Source of the DNA: Firmicutes bacterium CAG:194 | Lineage (GTDB): Bacteria; Bacillota; Clostridia; Lachnospirales; Lachnospiraceae | Direction of reading: 5' to 3' | Length of the DNA stretch: 60,019 nucleotides | NCBI GenBank assembly: GCA_000432915.1 | Contig: HF995230.1 | Location: forward strand, 15,945-75,963 | Shown: positions 51,307-60,019 of the stretch, piece by piece | How positions within the stretch are numbered: position 1 is the stretch's first letter | Layout: every line of letters starts with the position of its first letter | Notes under the pieces: model-generated | What the model saw: only the letters and a program-made list of their open reading frames with translations | Told to the model about the DNA's origin: nothing | Database searches by the model: none | Position numbers and translations under genes: made by a program

Positions 51307-52920
51307 ATGGCAGTAAAATACGTATTTGTAACAGGCGGTGTTGTTTCCGGTCTCGGAAAAGGCATTACCGCTGCATCCCTCGGCCGTCTTTTGAAAGCAC
51401 GCGGCTACAAAGTAACGATGCAGAAATTTGATCCTTATATCAATATCGATCCGGGCACAATGAATCCGATCCAGCACGGTGAGGTTTTTGTAACGGATGA
51501 TGGTGTAGAAACAGACCTTGACCTTGGACACTATGAGCGTTTTATCGATGAAAGTCTGGACAAAAACTCCAATGTCACGACCGGAAAGGTATACTGGAGC
51601 GTTTTGCAGAAGGAACGCCGCGGTGATTACGGCGGCGGTACCGTACAGGTTATTCCGCATATCACCAATGAGATCAAGAGCCGTTTTTACCGCAACTTCA
51701 CCGATGAGGAAACACGGATCGCCATTATCGAGGTCGGTGGTACGGTCGGTGATATCGAAAGCCAGCCATTCTTAGAATCCATCCGTCAGTTCCAGCACGA
51801 AGTCGGACATGAAAATGCCATTTTGATCCATGTCACACTGATCCCATGGCTCTCCGCTTCCCAGGAAATGAAAACAAAGCCGACACAGGCAAGTGTCAAG
51901 GAGCTGCAGGGTATGGGTATCCAGCCTGATATTATTGTCTGCAGAAGCGAGCATCCGCTCGACCAGCAGATCAAGGACAAGATCGCTTTATTCTGTAATG
52001 TACCGAACAGTCATGTACTGCAGAATCTGGATGTGGAATATCTGTACGAAGCACCGCTTGCCATGGAAAAAGAACATCTTGCACAGGTTGCTTGTGACTG
52101 CTTAAAGCTTGACTGCCCGGAGCCGGATCTTTCCGACTGGGAACATATGGTAGCGCAGCTCCGCAGTCCGAAGCACGAAGTGAAGATTGCACTTGTCGGC
52201 AAATACATCCAACTGCATGATGCTTACCTCAGTGTTGTGGAAGCATTAAAGCACGGCGGTATTTTCATTAACACAACCGTAGATATCAAGTGGGTGGATT
52301 CCGAGCTGGTAACACCTGCCAATGTAAAAGAAACACTCGGTGATGCAGACGGCATTATTGTTCCGGGCGGTTTTGGTGACCGCGGTATCGAAGGCATGAT
52401 CACCTCGATCGAATTTGCCCGTGAAAACAAGATCCCATTTCTCGGTCTCTGCCTCGGTATGCAGCTTACGATCGTGGAATTTGCAAGAAATGTAGTCGGA
52501 TACCACGATGCACACAGCATTGAAATGAATCCTGCCACAACCCATCCGGTCATTGCCCTGATGCCTGACCAGAACGGTGTCGAGGATATTGGTGGTACCT
52601 TAAGACTTGGTTCTTATCCGTGTGTCCTCAATCCGGATTCTCTGGCTTACCGCTTATACGGTAAGGAAACGATCCACGAAAGACACAGACACCGCTATGA
52701 AGTCAACAATGACTACCGCGCAGCCCTGACAGAAAAGGGGCTGAAACTTTCTGGTCTTTCACCGGACGGACGTATCGTGGAAATGTGCGAGCTGCCATCC
52801 CATCCGTTCTTTATCGCTACGCAAGCACATCCCGAATTTAAGTCAAGACCAAACAGACCGCATCCGCTTTTTAAAGGATTTGTGGAAGCTGCATTGCGAA
52901 AAAAACAGGAAGAGGAATAA
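51307..52920 (+). CDS. pyrG: CTP synthase
   Basis: 537 aa from ATG 51307 (AGGAGGAAAAAGAA upstream). Synthetase domain: KYVFVTGGVVSGLGKGI, MQKFDPYINIDPGTMNPIQH and GGTVGDIESQPF. Glutamine amidotransferase domain: catalytic Cys in LGLCLGMQLTIVEFARN, and the His/Glu of the triad in ATQAHPEFKSRP. Makes CTP from UTP, glutamine and ATP. Its leader holds a terminator hairpin that is likely regulatory; a strong terminator follows. Confidence 0.97.
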   Translation: MAVKYVFVTGGVVSGLGKGITAASLGRLLKARGYKVTMQKFDPYINIDPGTMNPIQHGEVFVTDDGVETDLDLGHYERFIDESLDKNSNVTTGKVYWSVLQKERRGDYGGGTVQVIPHITNEIKSRFYRNFTDEETRIAIIEVGGTVGDIESQPFLESIRQFQHEVGHENAILIHVTLIPWLSASQEMKTKPTQASVKELQGMGIQPDIIVCRSEHPLDQQIKDKIALFCNVPNSHVLQNLDVEYLYEAPLAMEKEHLAQVACDCLKLDCPEPDLSDWEHMVAQLRSPKHEVKIALVGKYIQLHDAYLSVVEALKHGGIFINTTVDIKWVDSELVTPANVKETLGDADGIIVPGGFGDRGIEGMITSIEFARENKIPFLGLCLGMQLTIVEFARNVVGYHDAHSIEMNPATTHPVIALMPDQNGVEDIGGTLRLGSYPCVLNPDSLAYRLYGKETIHERHRHRYEVNNDYRAALTEKGLKLSGLSPDGRIVEMCELPSHPFFIATQAHPEFKSRPNRPHPLFKGFVEAALRKKQEEE

Positions 52921-52939
52921 AACATCCTCTGATATGCAT

Positions 52940-52975
52940 AGAAAGCCCTCCGGCAAACGCCGGAGGGCTTTCTTA
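52940..52975. terminator. Bidirectional terminator, pyrG / GH16 gene
   Basis: Perfect 15-bp stem AGAAAGCCCTCCGGC/GCCGGAGGGCTTTCT, loop AAAC; A/T-rich flanks on both sides. Confidence 0.9.
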
Positions 52976-53008
52976 TGTAATGTATAAGTGAAATGGAAGT
53001 AGCCTTAT

Positions 53009-56000
53009 TCAGTTTTCTTCATTATTTACTTTCACTAAAGTCACATTATGAAACACCAGTTTTCCTGCAGGAGTATCCTGATCATTTATTTTTCCAAGGT
53101 TGATCTTGAAAACGCCGTCTTCGACAGTCTCTTTATCAGCTTCTACTGTAATCTCTTGTTTAATTACATTATCGCCTTCAGCCAGTTCAATATCTGTACC
53201 TGCAATATAACCATCTGTGCTTGTATTGAACTGTACATTAATGATTCTTGATACTTCTGCATTTACAGTCATCTTTAAAATATATTTTGCGCCTGCTTCA
53301 AATGCAATGTTCTCCTGTTTCAGCTGTGCTGACCACGGATTTTCTCCTACACTCTTGAGGTCTGCGACTGCGGAACCGTTTGCAATATCCACTTCTTTTT
53401 CATCCGTAGAATATAATTCCCAGTCACCCTGCCAGTTTCCGTTTTCAAATTCTGAATCTCTAAGGATATTATTGCCAGAAACACTTGGTTCTTCCGGTTC
53501 TTCAGTGTCTCCGGAATCATCACCGCTGATCTTAATCATGCTGACATCATCGATCGTAATAACAGATGCATCCGGTGTATCTTCAGAAATCTTACCTAAG
53601 TTAAATCCAATATATGCACCGTTATCCGTTTTTCCATCACCGACACCGACCTTAAAAGTAACCTTAGTCGGCTCATTTGCCTTTAAAGTAATAAGATTCG
53701 CATCCTGTACATACCAGTTTTTGTTGCTGCTGTCCATACATGCAAACTCTGCAGTTCTGTCAACATCAGAAGTGAGCGTTGCTTTGACTTCATATACAGC
53801 ACCTTTTTTCAGGGTTACATTTTTCTGTTTCAGGTTTACATTCCACGCTGCAGTTCCTGCGTTTGTAATTGTCACCGTTGCATTGTTCTCTGTAAAATCC
53901 CATTTTCCCTCTGCAGGACTGCTAACCTCACCTGACCAGCCTTCCTCTCCGTTCGAAAAATCACCGTTCTTTAACAGGTTTGTTCCTTCCGGTTCTTCCT
54001 CTTCCTTTGGAGCTTCTGTTTTTACAAGAGAGATATTGTCAATACATACTCTGTGCTGTGTTGTATTGCTGCCTCCACCGAGTGCAATATTGAAAATACA
54101 GCCTGTATCTGTTCCCTGCATCATCTGGAATGTCTTTGTTACCGTTGTATAATCCTTTGCGGATGCATCCAGCTTAACCGTTTCCTGTACATATGGTGTC
54201 CAGTCTTCCATACCATTTACATCTTTATGTACAGAGCCGTCTCTCTGGATAGCATACTGGATAGAACGTGCCATGCTGGAACGGATGTCAAAGGATAAGG
54301 TGTACCACTGATCTTCTTCCAAAGTAACGCTTCCCTGTTTGACCTGGATCTTCCACTCTGCATCACCTGTATTTTTAATGTCCAGATCAAGTGCATTATC
54401 TTCCGACTGACTGTCTACTACATATGATGCGGAAGCGGAACCGTCTACATAAACCTCAAATCCTGATGTTCCCGCATTGAATTTACCATTCATGATGAGA
54501 GCATCTTCTTCAAAGCGTACATTATCAATGTAAATTTCTCCGACGTTTCCTAAGAGGAAAGCAAAATCCTTATTTGCAAATCTGCTTACTTCCTCTTTAC
54601 TGAATTTCTGTGTATATTTTACATTTTCTGCTGTAACATCAACAGATTTTGTCATGCCACCGATCGTATACTGAATTGTGGTTGCTTTATCAGCCTTTGC
54701 TTCAAAACTGAGAATGTAATCTGTTCCTTCTGCAATCGGAAGAGCATTCTGACTGATCGTAACATCTTCAGGCTGTCCGCCTTTTGCGCCAACCACCTTT
54801 AAACGTCTTCCGTCTGCCAGCTTTGTAACAGAAACCTGTGCACCCTCCGTCTTCTTGACATCCCAGTATGCAAGGCGGCCTGTTCCTTCCTGGAATTTTC
54901 CATTATAAATACAGTTACCGTCTGTCAGCACCTTCTTTGCAGCATACTGATCCAGTTCTTCCTGTGTCGGTGCTTTTTTCACTTTCAAACTCACATTGCT
55001 GATATGCAGTGTTGCTGTGGAGTCCTTTGCCCCCATATTGAATTCCAGACGACTGTTTGCATCATCTGTATCATCCATTTTGTAGGTAAGTGTATATGTC
55101 TGCTTTTCTGTTGTGACATTTACACTATCTTCCAGATAAGCCTTATAACTGCGGTTAGGTGCTTTTATTGCAATACCAACCGCTCTGTCGGCAGATGCAT
55201 ATGCATCAAATGTTACCTCATAAGTGTATCCCTGTTTTGCAGGAAGCTTCGGCTGTACCAGCTGTACGGAATAGTCAGCCGTTCCCTGGTCCTTTGTCGT
55301 GATCACCACTTCTTTATTCTTGATCACAGCTGCTGCATCTCCGCCGAGTGTTGTCAGAAACTGCCAGTTTCCCGTTCCGTCCAGTGCTTCGTCCTTTGCA
55401 AAATCACCATTTGTGATATAATTTCCGTCCGCATCAGGTTCTTTGAACACATCCGGCTCTTTTTCAGGTGCCTGTACATCTTCATCATAACTATCTTTCT
55501 GGAAGATCTTTACATAATCAATGATGTATGCTGAAGAATTGATCTTCGTATTTTCATCTGGATATCCAACCCATGATCCACCAACTGCCAGATTTAAAAT
55601 CGCATAAAACGGCTGATCAAACGGAGCCGGATATGCAACCGTTCCCTGTCCTTCTGTTGTAGAATACCAGTCATCTGCTTCATGATATTTCACACCGTCT
55701 ACATACCATGTGATCTTACCCGGTTCCCAATCGCATGCAAACGTATGGTATTCATCTGTAAAGTTCCCGTTTTCCAGTGTATAAGTGCCCTGTTTTTCAC
55801 TATGTGGATTACCATAGTGGATTGTTCCGTATAATTTATTATTTTCCTGTCCCATGACCTCCATGGCATCGATTTCACCGCATCTTGGCCACTGACCATA
55901 TAAGTTTTCGTCCGTTGGCATCATCCAGAACGCCGGCAGGAAACCTTTACCTGTCGGAACCTTTGCTCTTACTTCAAATAAGCCATATGTAAAATCATGC

Positions 56001-57124
56001 TTGCCCTGTGTATTGACACGTCCGGATGTGATCGTTTCAGTACCATCTGCATTTTTCTGACGGATCGGTCTTAAGATCAGATTTCCGTCTTCTACATAAA
56101 TATTCTTTTCATCATCAACATAAGCCTGAGACTCTGCATTTACCCAGCCTGCATCGTGTGTTTCTACATTCCAGTCATTACGGTTAAGCTCTGTACCTTT
56201 AAAATTATCTGACCACATCAATGTATATTCATTGTCCGATACTGTTGGAATAGATGGCTTTGCATATGCCTCGGAATCGGAATCCGAATTTTCTAATTGC
56301 AGATCCAGCTTCTGGTTTGGATCATATGGATCCGGATCTTCAGTTGGTTTCGGCTCCTCACTTGGCTGCGGCTTTGGTGTTTCTGAAGGTTTATCGCTTG
56401 GTGCCGGTGCAGGTTTATCACTCGGTGCTGCTGTAGGAGCCTGACTCGGTGCTGCTGTCGGTGCTGCGGACGGTGTTTCTCCTGATGTCTGTCCTGCCTT
56501 CTTCACAGTGACCTTACAGGTTGCTTTCTTTGCATTGCCATCCTTGGAAGTTACTGTGATCACTGCTGTTCCTTCTGCTACAGCTGTAATTTTTCCCTTA
56601 CTGTTTACCTTTGCCACAGCTTTATTACTGCTCTTGTAGGAAACCTTCTTAATCGTTGCTTTCTTCGGAGAAACTGTTGCCTTTACTACCGCTGTTTCCC
56701 CTTCTGTCAGACTGATCTCCTTCCGATTAAGCTTCACCTTTGTTACAGGTGTTTTTACGACAACCTTGATCGTCGCCTTTTTCTTTTTGTCAGCCTTGCT
56801 TGTTACTGTAATGGTTGCTTTGCCGTTTTTCAACGCTTTCAGCTTTCCCTTTTTCGTTACCTTTACAATCTTCTCATTTGAAGATTTGTAGCTGACTGCT
56901 TTGGATACTTTTTTTCCGCTCGTTGTGACTTTCGTTTTCAGCGTAAAACTCTGCCCTTTCTTCATCACCAGCGTTTTGGTATCCGGCTTTGTGATTGCTA
57001 CTTTTTTTACTGCTGCTTTTTTACCTGTCTTCGCTGTTGGTGCTGCCATAACGCCTGTTCCCATGGAGCCCATGACCATGACTAAAACAAGTAAAAATGC
57101 AAGTCCCCGTTTTAATTGCTTCAT
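53009..57124 (-). CDS. Secreted multimodular GH16 beta-glucanase with BIG2 and CBM4/9-like modules
   Basis: 1371 aa from ATG 57124 (AAGGAGGAAGTT upstream; a frame start at 57142 overlaps that site). Signal peptide ~1-32. Two bacterial Ig-like BIG2 domains (~38-125 and ~126-207) are rich in Lys. A Pro/Ser/Thr/Ala linker (~210-280) follows. GH16 domain ~296-545, with catalytic GEIDAMEVMG near 415-424, matches laminarinase or lichenase. Then five CBM4/9-like modules, each opening with a NGDF-type strand (near residues 566, 736, 876, 1050, 1216). No LPXTG or SLH anchor. Divergent from an AraC gene that probably induces it. Confidence 0.92.
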   Translation of the reverse strand: MKQLKRGLAFLLVLVMVMGSMGTGVMAAPTAKTGKKAAVKKVAITKPDTKTLVMKKGQSFTLKTKVTTSGKKVSKAVSYKSSNEKIVKVTKKGKLKALKNGKATITVTSKADKKKKATIKVVVKTPVTKVKLNRKEISLTEGETAVVKATVSPKKATIKKVSYKSSNKAVAKVNSKGKITAVAEGTAVITVTSKDGNAKKATCKVTVKKAGQTSGETPSAAPTAAPSQAPTAAPSDKPAPAPSDKPSETPKPQPSEEPKPTEDPDPYDPNQKLDLQLENSDSDSEAYAKPSIPTVSDNEYTLMWSDNFKGTELNRNDWNVETHDAGWVNAESQAYVDDEKNIYVEDGNLILRPIRQKNADGTETITSGRVNTQGKHDFTYGLFEVRAKVPTGKGFLPAFWMMPTDENLYGQWPRCGEIDAMEVMGQENNKLYGTIHYGNPHSEKQGTYTLENGNFTDEYHTFACDWEPGKITWYVDGVKYHEADDWYSTTEGQGTVAYPAPFDQPFYAILNLAVGGSWVGYPDENTKINSSAYIIDYVKIFQKDSYDEDVQAPEKEPDVFKEPDADGNYITNGDFAKDEALDGTGNWQFLTTLGGDAAAVIKNKEVVITTKDQGTADYSVQLVQPKLPAKQGYTYEVTFDAYASADRAVGIAIKAPNRSYKAYLEDSVNVTTEKQTYTLTYKMDDTDDANSRLEFNMGAKDSTATLHISNVSLKVKKAPTQEELDQYAAKKVLTDGNCIYNGKFQEGTGRLAYWDVKKTEGAQVSVTKLADGRRLKVVGAKGGQPEDVTISQNALPIAEGTDYILSFEAKADKATTIQYTIGGMTKSVDVTAENVKYTQKFSKEEVSRFANKDFAFLLGNVGEIYIDNVRFEEDALIMNGKFNAGTSGFEVYVDGSASASYVVDSQSEDNALDLDIKNTGDAEWKIQVKQGSVTLEEDQWYTLSFDIRSSMARSIQYAIQRDGSVHKDVNGMEDWTPYVQETVKLDASAKDYTTVTKTFQMMQGTDTGCIFNIALGGGSNTTQHRVCIDNISLVKTEAPKEEEEPEGTNLLKNGDFSNGEEGWSGEVSSPAEGKWDFTENNATVTITNAGTAAWNVNLKQKNVTLKKGAVYEVKATLTSDVDRTAEFACMDSSNKNWYVQDANLITLKANEPTKVTFKVGVGDGKTDNGAYIGFNLGKISEDTPDASVITIDDVSMIKISGDDSGDTEEPEEPSVSGNNILRDSEFENGNWQGDWELYSTDEKEVDIANGSAVADLKSVGENPWSAQLKQENIAFEAGAKYILKMTVNAEVSRIINVQFNTSTDGYIAGTDIELAEGDNVIKQEITVEADKETVEDGVFKINLGKINDQDTPAGKLVFHNVTLVKVNNEEN

Positions 57125-57338
57125 AACTTCCTCCTTATTCATTTTTGCTGTTTTGAGACATTGTGTAATGTCTTTTCTGTATTTATAGCAGTTAACCGAG
57201 CTTATATATATCGTTTTATTTACCTCTTTTATGTTTTTATGACATATGCTATACTAGGGATATGTTACCGGATGATACAGCTTGTAAAAGATACACAACT
57301 AGTTTTCCGGCAGAAGAAACTGCACCGTGGGAGGCATT

Positions 57339-58121
57339 ATGAAATCCAAAGAAAATTTACAAAAAGAACAGCTTTATCGGGAATTTGTCCAGCGGGAAGA
57401 GAATCTGATCCATGCTCCATACAACCCGGAGCTCGAATTTTATTCCTGTATCAGGGAAGGGAATGTTGAAAAGATCAAACAGCTGTGTAATGAACCGCTG
57501 ACCGATAAAAAAGGATTGGGAAAACTTTCCGAAAACGAGCTGCAGCATTTTAAATACCACTTTGCCATTACAGCAGCACTGGCAGCCCGTTACTGCATAG
57601 AAGACGGTATGCCTCTTTCCAAAGCATACAGTATCAGCGATTTTTATATTCAAAAGGTAGATACGTGCAAAAGCAGACAGGATATCTCAGACCTGCATTT
57701 TTTAATGTGTGTGGATTATACGATCAGAATGAAAAATCTGCGAAAAAAGAAGATCTGTTCCCAGCCCGTGGCAAAATGCATTGATTACATCTGCGAAAGT
57801 CTGCATACACGTATCACACTGGATACACTGGCTGATCATGTCGGCTTAAATCCTTCCTATCTGTCACGTCTTTTCAAAGCAGAAACCGGGCAGACGATCA
57901 GTGCCTATATATCGGATAAGAAGGTGGAAACTGCCTGTAATATGCTGATATATTCGGAATATTCCCCGGTAGAAATTGCCACGATACTCTGCTTTCCAAA
58001 TCAGAGTTATTTTACAAATGTTTTCAGAAAAAAAACAGGCATGACGCCCAAAAAGTATCAGCAGAAGCATTTCAGGAGTACACCGATCGGAGAGAAAACG
58101 TCTTATAATGACACCCCCTAA
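57339..58121 (+). CDS. AraC-family transcription regulator
   Basis: 260 aa from ATG 57339 (GTGGGAGG upstream). The C-terminal ~100 residues hold two AraC HTH units: ITLDTLADHVGLNPSYLSRL and PVEIATILCFPNQSYFTNVF, ending KKTGMTPKKYQQ. The N-terminal ~150 residues are helical, with no cupin, as in regulators of polysaccharide-use genes in Lachnospiraceae. The 214-bp gap to the divergent GH16 gene likely contains both promoters and its binding site. Inferred target: the glucanase gene, perhaps in response to beta-glucan oligosaccharides. Confidence 0.92.
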   Translation: MKSKENLQKEQLYREFVQREENLIHAPYNPELEFYSCIREGNVEKIKQLCNEPLTDKKGLGKLSENELQHFKYHFAITAALAARYCIEDGMPLSKAYSISDFYIQKVDTCKSRQDISDLHFLMCVDYTIRMKNLRKKKICSQPVAKCIDYICESLHTRITLDTLADHVGLNPSYLSRLFKAETGQTISAYISDKKVETACNMLIYSEYSPVEIATILCFPNQSYFTNVFRKKTGMTPKKYQQKHFRSTPIGEKTSYNDTP

Positions 58122-58127
58122 AGATAA

Positions 58128-58165
58128 GAGCGTATGAAGATTTTTCCTTCATACGCTCCTGTTTT
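58128..58165. terminator. Bidirectional terminator, araC-type gene / ABC ATPase
   Basis: Stem GAGCGTATGAAG/CTTCATACGCTC (12 bp), loop ATTTTTC, then CTGTTTTC on the plus strand. Confidence 0.82.
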
Positions 58166-58185
58166 CGTTTGGATGCTTTATTTTT

Positions 58186-58980
58186 CTACCCGAGAAGCGC
58201 TTTGTCAGATGCAAATTCTTCACCGGATACTTCCTCAAACTTCTGCAGCAGATCTTCTACTGTCAGCTTTTTCTTTTCTTCGCCTGCGATATTTAAGATC
58301 ACCTTACCGTTATTCATCATGATCAGGCGGTTTCCGTGTGCGATCGCATCACGCATATTGTGGGTAACCATCATGGCTGTCAGGTGGTTTTCTGTAATGA
58401 TCTTATCTGTCAGGGCAAGTACCTTTGCAGCAGTCTTCGGATCCAGCGCTGCTGTATGCTCATCCAGAAGCAGTACCTTCGGCTTCTGCAGACTTGCCAT
58501 CAGAAGAGTAACTGCCTGTCTCTGTCCGCCGGAAAGCAGCCCGACCTTAGAAGTCATACGATCCTCCAGTCCCAGATCCAGTTCCTTTAACAGCTCATGA
58601 AACTGTTCTTTTTCTGCCTTTGTGATACCCCAGCGGAGTCCTCTTTTCTGTCCACGTCTTGCAGCCAGTGCCAGATTTTCATCGATCTGCATGGTTGCGG
58701 TCGTTCCTGTCATCGGATCCTGGAATACACGTCCTAAGAAGGTAGCGCGCTTAAATTCAGGAAGCCCCGTCACATCTACGCCATCGATCAGGATAGAGCC
58801 CTCATCTACCGGCCATGTGCCTGCTACTGCATTCAGCATGGTAGACTTACCCGCACCGTTTCCGCCGATCACTGTAACGAAATCGCCCTCGTCCAGCTTG
58901 AGATCTACGCCGTTTAACGCATGCTTTTCATTGATGGTGCCAAGGTTGAAGGTTTTATGTACATTACGGATTTCTAACAT
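58186..58980 (-). CDS. ABC transporter ATP-binding protein (COG1101, TrpXYZ-type uptake system)
   Basis: 264 aa. Walker A GGNGAGKSTMLNAV, Q-loop VFQDPMTGTTATM, signature LSGGQRQAV, Walker B VLLLDEHTAALDP and switch His in VTHN. The closest type is the ATPase of the COG2984/4120/1101 importers, predicted to take up tryptophan or other small amino-acid-like compounds. Its ATG abuts the permease stop with no gap, and GGAGGGG lies at the end of that gene. A terminator follows. Confidence 0.9.
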   Translation of the reverse strand: MLEIRNVHKTFNLGTINEKHALNGVDLKLDEGDFVTVIGGNGAGKSTMLNAVAGTWPVDEGSILIDGVDVTGLPEFKRATFLGRVFQDPMTGTTATMQIDENLALAARRGQKRGLRWGITKAEKEQFHELLKELDLGLEDRMTSKVGLLSGGQRQAVTLLMASLQKPKVLLLDEHTAALDPKTAAKVLALTDKIITENHLTAMMVTHNMRDAIAHGNRLIMMNNGKVILNIAGEEKKKLTVEDLLQKFEEVSGEEFASDKALLG

Positions 58981-59949
58981 TTATTTCCCCTCCTTACTGC
59001 CTGCTGCCATAGCAGCCGCTTTCTTTCCAGCTTTCTTAAAGGAGCTCTTACTCTGCCCTTTCAGATAAGGAACAGCGAGGAAGATTGCTACAATGATCGC
59101 GGTAAACAGCTTCAGATCCTCACTTGGCATCTTCAGCCAGAGAACAATACCGATAACGATATAGTAAATAATACCGCCGATCACCACAAAGGTAAGACGT
59201 CCCTTGAAGTCCATACGCTTACCGAGGATCGCATCACCTAATACTTCACCGATGATAACTGCCGCAAGACCGATAACGATACCACCACGTCCCATGTTGA
59301 CATCGGCAAAACCGGAATACTGGGAAAGCAGTCCGCCGGACATTGCAACGATCGCATTGGAAAGTGCAAGACCGATCAGCTTCATATTGTCGATATTGAT
59401 ACCCTGTGCTTTACTCATTGCCGGATTACAGCCTGTCGCACGAATGGCAGACCCCTGTTCTGTACCGAAATACCAGTATAAAAGCGCGATCAGTACAACC
59501 GAAAAGAGCAGACCGACGATAATCGCTTTCGTCAGGTTACGGGAAGACAGGATCAATGTGTATTTATCAATGCTGAGTGCCTGATTGGCATGACGATCCA
59601 TGATATTCAGATTCACGGAGTACAGTGCGATCTGTGTCAGAATACCTGCAAGGATTGGCGGAATACCGAGCTTTGTATGTAAAAGTCCTGTACAAAGTCC
59701 TGCCAAAAGTCCTGCCAGTGATGCACATAAAAGTGAGATCCAGATGTTATGTCCTGTGATCGTCATCATAACGGTCACCGCACCGCCTGTTGCAAAAGAA
59801 CCGTCTACAGTCAGATCCGCAAAATCCAGCAGACGGAATGTGATGTACACGCCGAGTGCCATAATACCCCATATCAGCCCCTGCGCCACATTGCCCGGAA
59901 GTGCATTGCCAAATGCCGCCGGGTTAAGTGATGTAAAATATTGAATCAT
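58981..59949 (-). CDS. ABC transporter permease (COG4120, branched-chain/TrpY type)
   Basis: 322 aa from ATG 59949 (AGGGAGGTAACT upstream; the open frame continues to the window edge). About 8-9 membrane helices; signatures include LLDFADLTVDGSFATGGAV, GIPPILAGILTQIALYSVNLN and RATGCNPAMSKAQGINIDNM, the family's cytoplasmic coupling loop. A short Lys-rich tail ends the protein. Partner of the adjacent ATPase; the periplasmic-type binding lipoprotein (COG2984) normally precedes it and probably lies just outside the window. Substrate not determinable. Confidence 0.9.
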   Translation of the reverse strand: MIQYFTSLNPAAFGNALPGNVAQGLIWGIMALGVYITFRLLDFADLTVDGSFATGGAVTVMMTITGHNIWISLLCASLAGLLAGLCTGLLHTKLGIPPILAGILTQIALYSVNLNIMDRHANQALSIDKYTLILSSRNLTKAIIVGLLFSVVLIALLYWYFGTEQGSAIRATGCNPAMSKAQGINIDNMKLIGLALSNAIVAMSGGLLSQYSGFADVNMGRGGIVIGLAAVIIGEVLGDAILGKRMDFKGRLTFVVIGGIIYYIVIGIVLWLKMPSEDLKLFTAIIVAIFLAVPYLKGQSKSSFKKAGKKAAAMAAGSKEGK

Positions 59950-60019
59950 AGTTACCTCCCTGGTTGTTTCTTTCCTCATCAGACTCGAAAATCCTGCCAG
60001 CTTCGCTGTCAGACGTGCT

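Noticed and set aside
53217..54152. 311-codon plus-strand frame opposite the GH16 gene
   Set aside because: Antisense shadow of the CBM region: no ribosome site, low-complexity Ser/Phe/Val composition and no domain.

Overview
The window is a typical low-to-mid-GC Firmicutes chromosome segment, most likely a gut-type Lachnospiraceae (Clostridia). The evidence is the gene content and order: WhiA-RapZ-MurB next to HprK and UvrC, class III fructose-bisphosphatase, a NiaR-type niacin repressor, DUF1836 and DUF1846 proteins, a eukaryote-like HisA, AGGAGG-type ribosome binding sites, and secreted glycan-degrading enzymes. No rRNA, tRNA, CRISPR array or prophage was seen. The family assignments are my reading of the translated sequences; no database was searched.

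Layout. 1-1959 is the 5' part of a class A penicillin-binding protein. 2312-5206 holds yigZ, an intracellular GH26 mannanase-like enzyme, an alpha/beta hydrolase and a wrecked MFS transporter. 5234-6504 is a TetR regulator with an ATC-hydrolase family protein. Next come typA, a two-OB-fold SSB-like protein and a cobalamin adenosyltransferase. 10507-14246 is dapA-dapB-fbp. After a repeat-rich lipoprotein and an orphan hisA come csp and a niaR/membrane-protein pair with a palindromic operator. 18461-24772 reads as one co-oriented run: DUF1836, an amidase-lysozyme fusion, CDF metal exporter, COG0523 GTPase, GreA-like factor and LysM protein. 25955-31409 contains a DMT transporter, pcrA, a small acidic membrane protein and rlmD.

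31410-34700 is an A+T-rich accessory patch: an internally deleted IS3-family element, gene scraps and a chemotaxis receptor. Then come a PH-domain protein, a cyclophilin, fba and a lipid kinase. The minus-strand block 38682-47063 (Crh-like HPr, whiA, rapZ, murB, glcK, hprK, an ORF6N protein, uvrC) links carbon signalling to cell-wall synthesis: HprK can phosphorylate Ser46 of the HPr-like protein, whose phosphocarrier His15 is replaced by Glu. ftsH, DUF1846, pyrG, a very large secreted GH16 glucanase with its divergent AraC regulator, and an ABC importer pair complete the window.

The most unusual signal is not a gene. Three copies of a ~168-nt element (2098-2264, 35264-35431, 41710-41877) each fold into a closed multibranch structure with paired compensatory changes in every arm. 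Each copy lies 26-60 nt upstream of, and in the same orientation as, a different gene (yigZ, cyclophilin, murB). A second, unrelated family of hairpin repeats occurs at 9976, 15542, 38342 and 47107, mostly at gene ends, also with compensatory changes.
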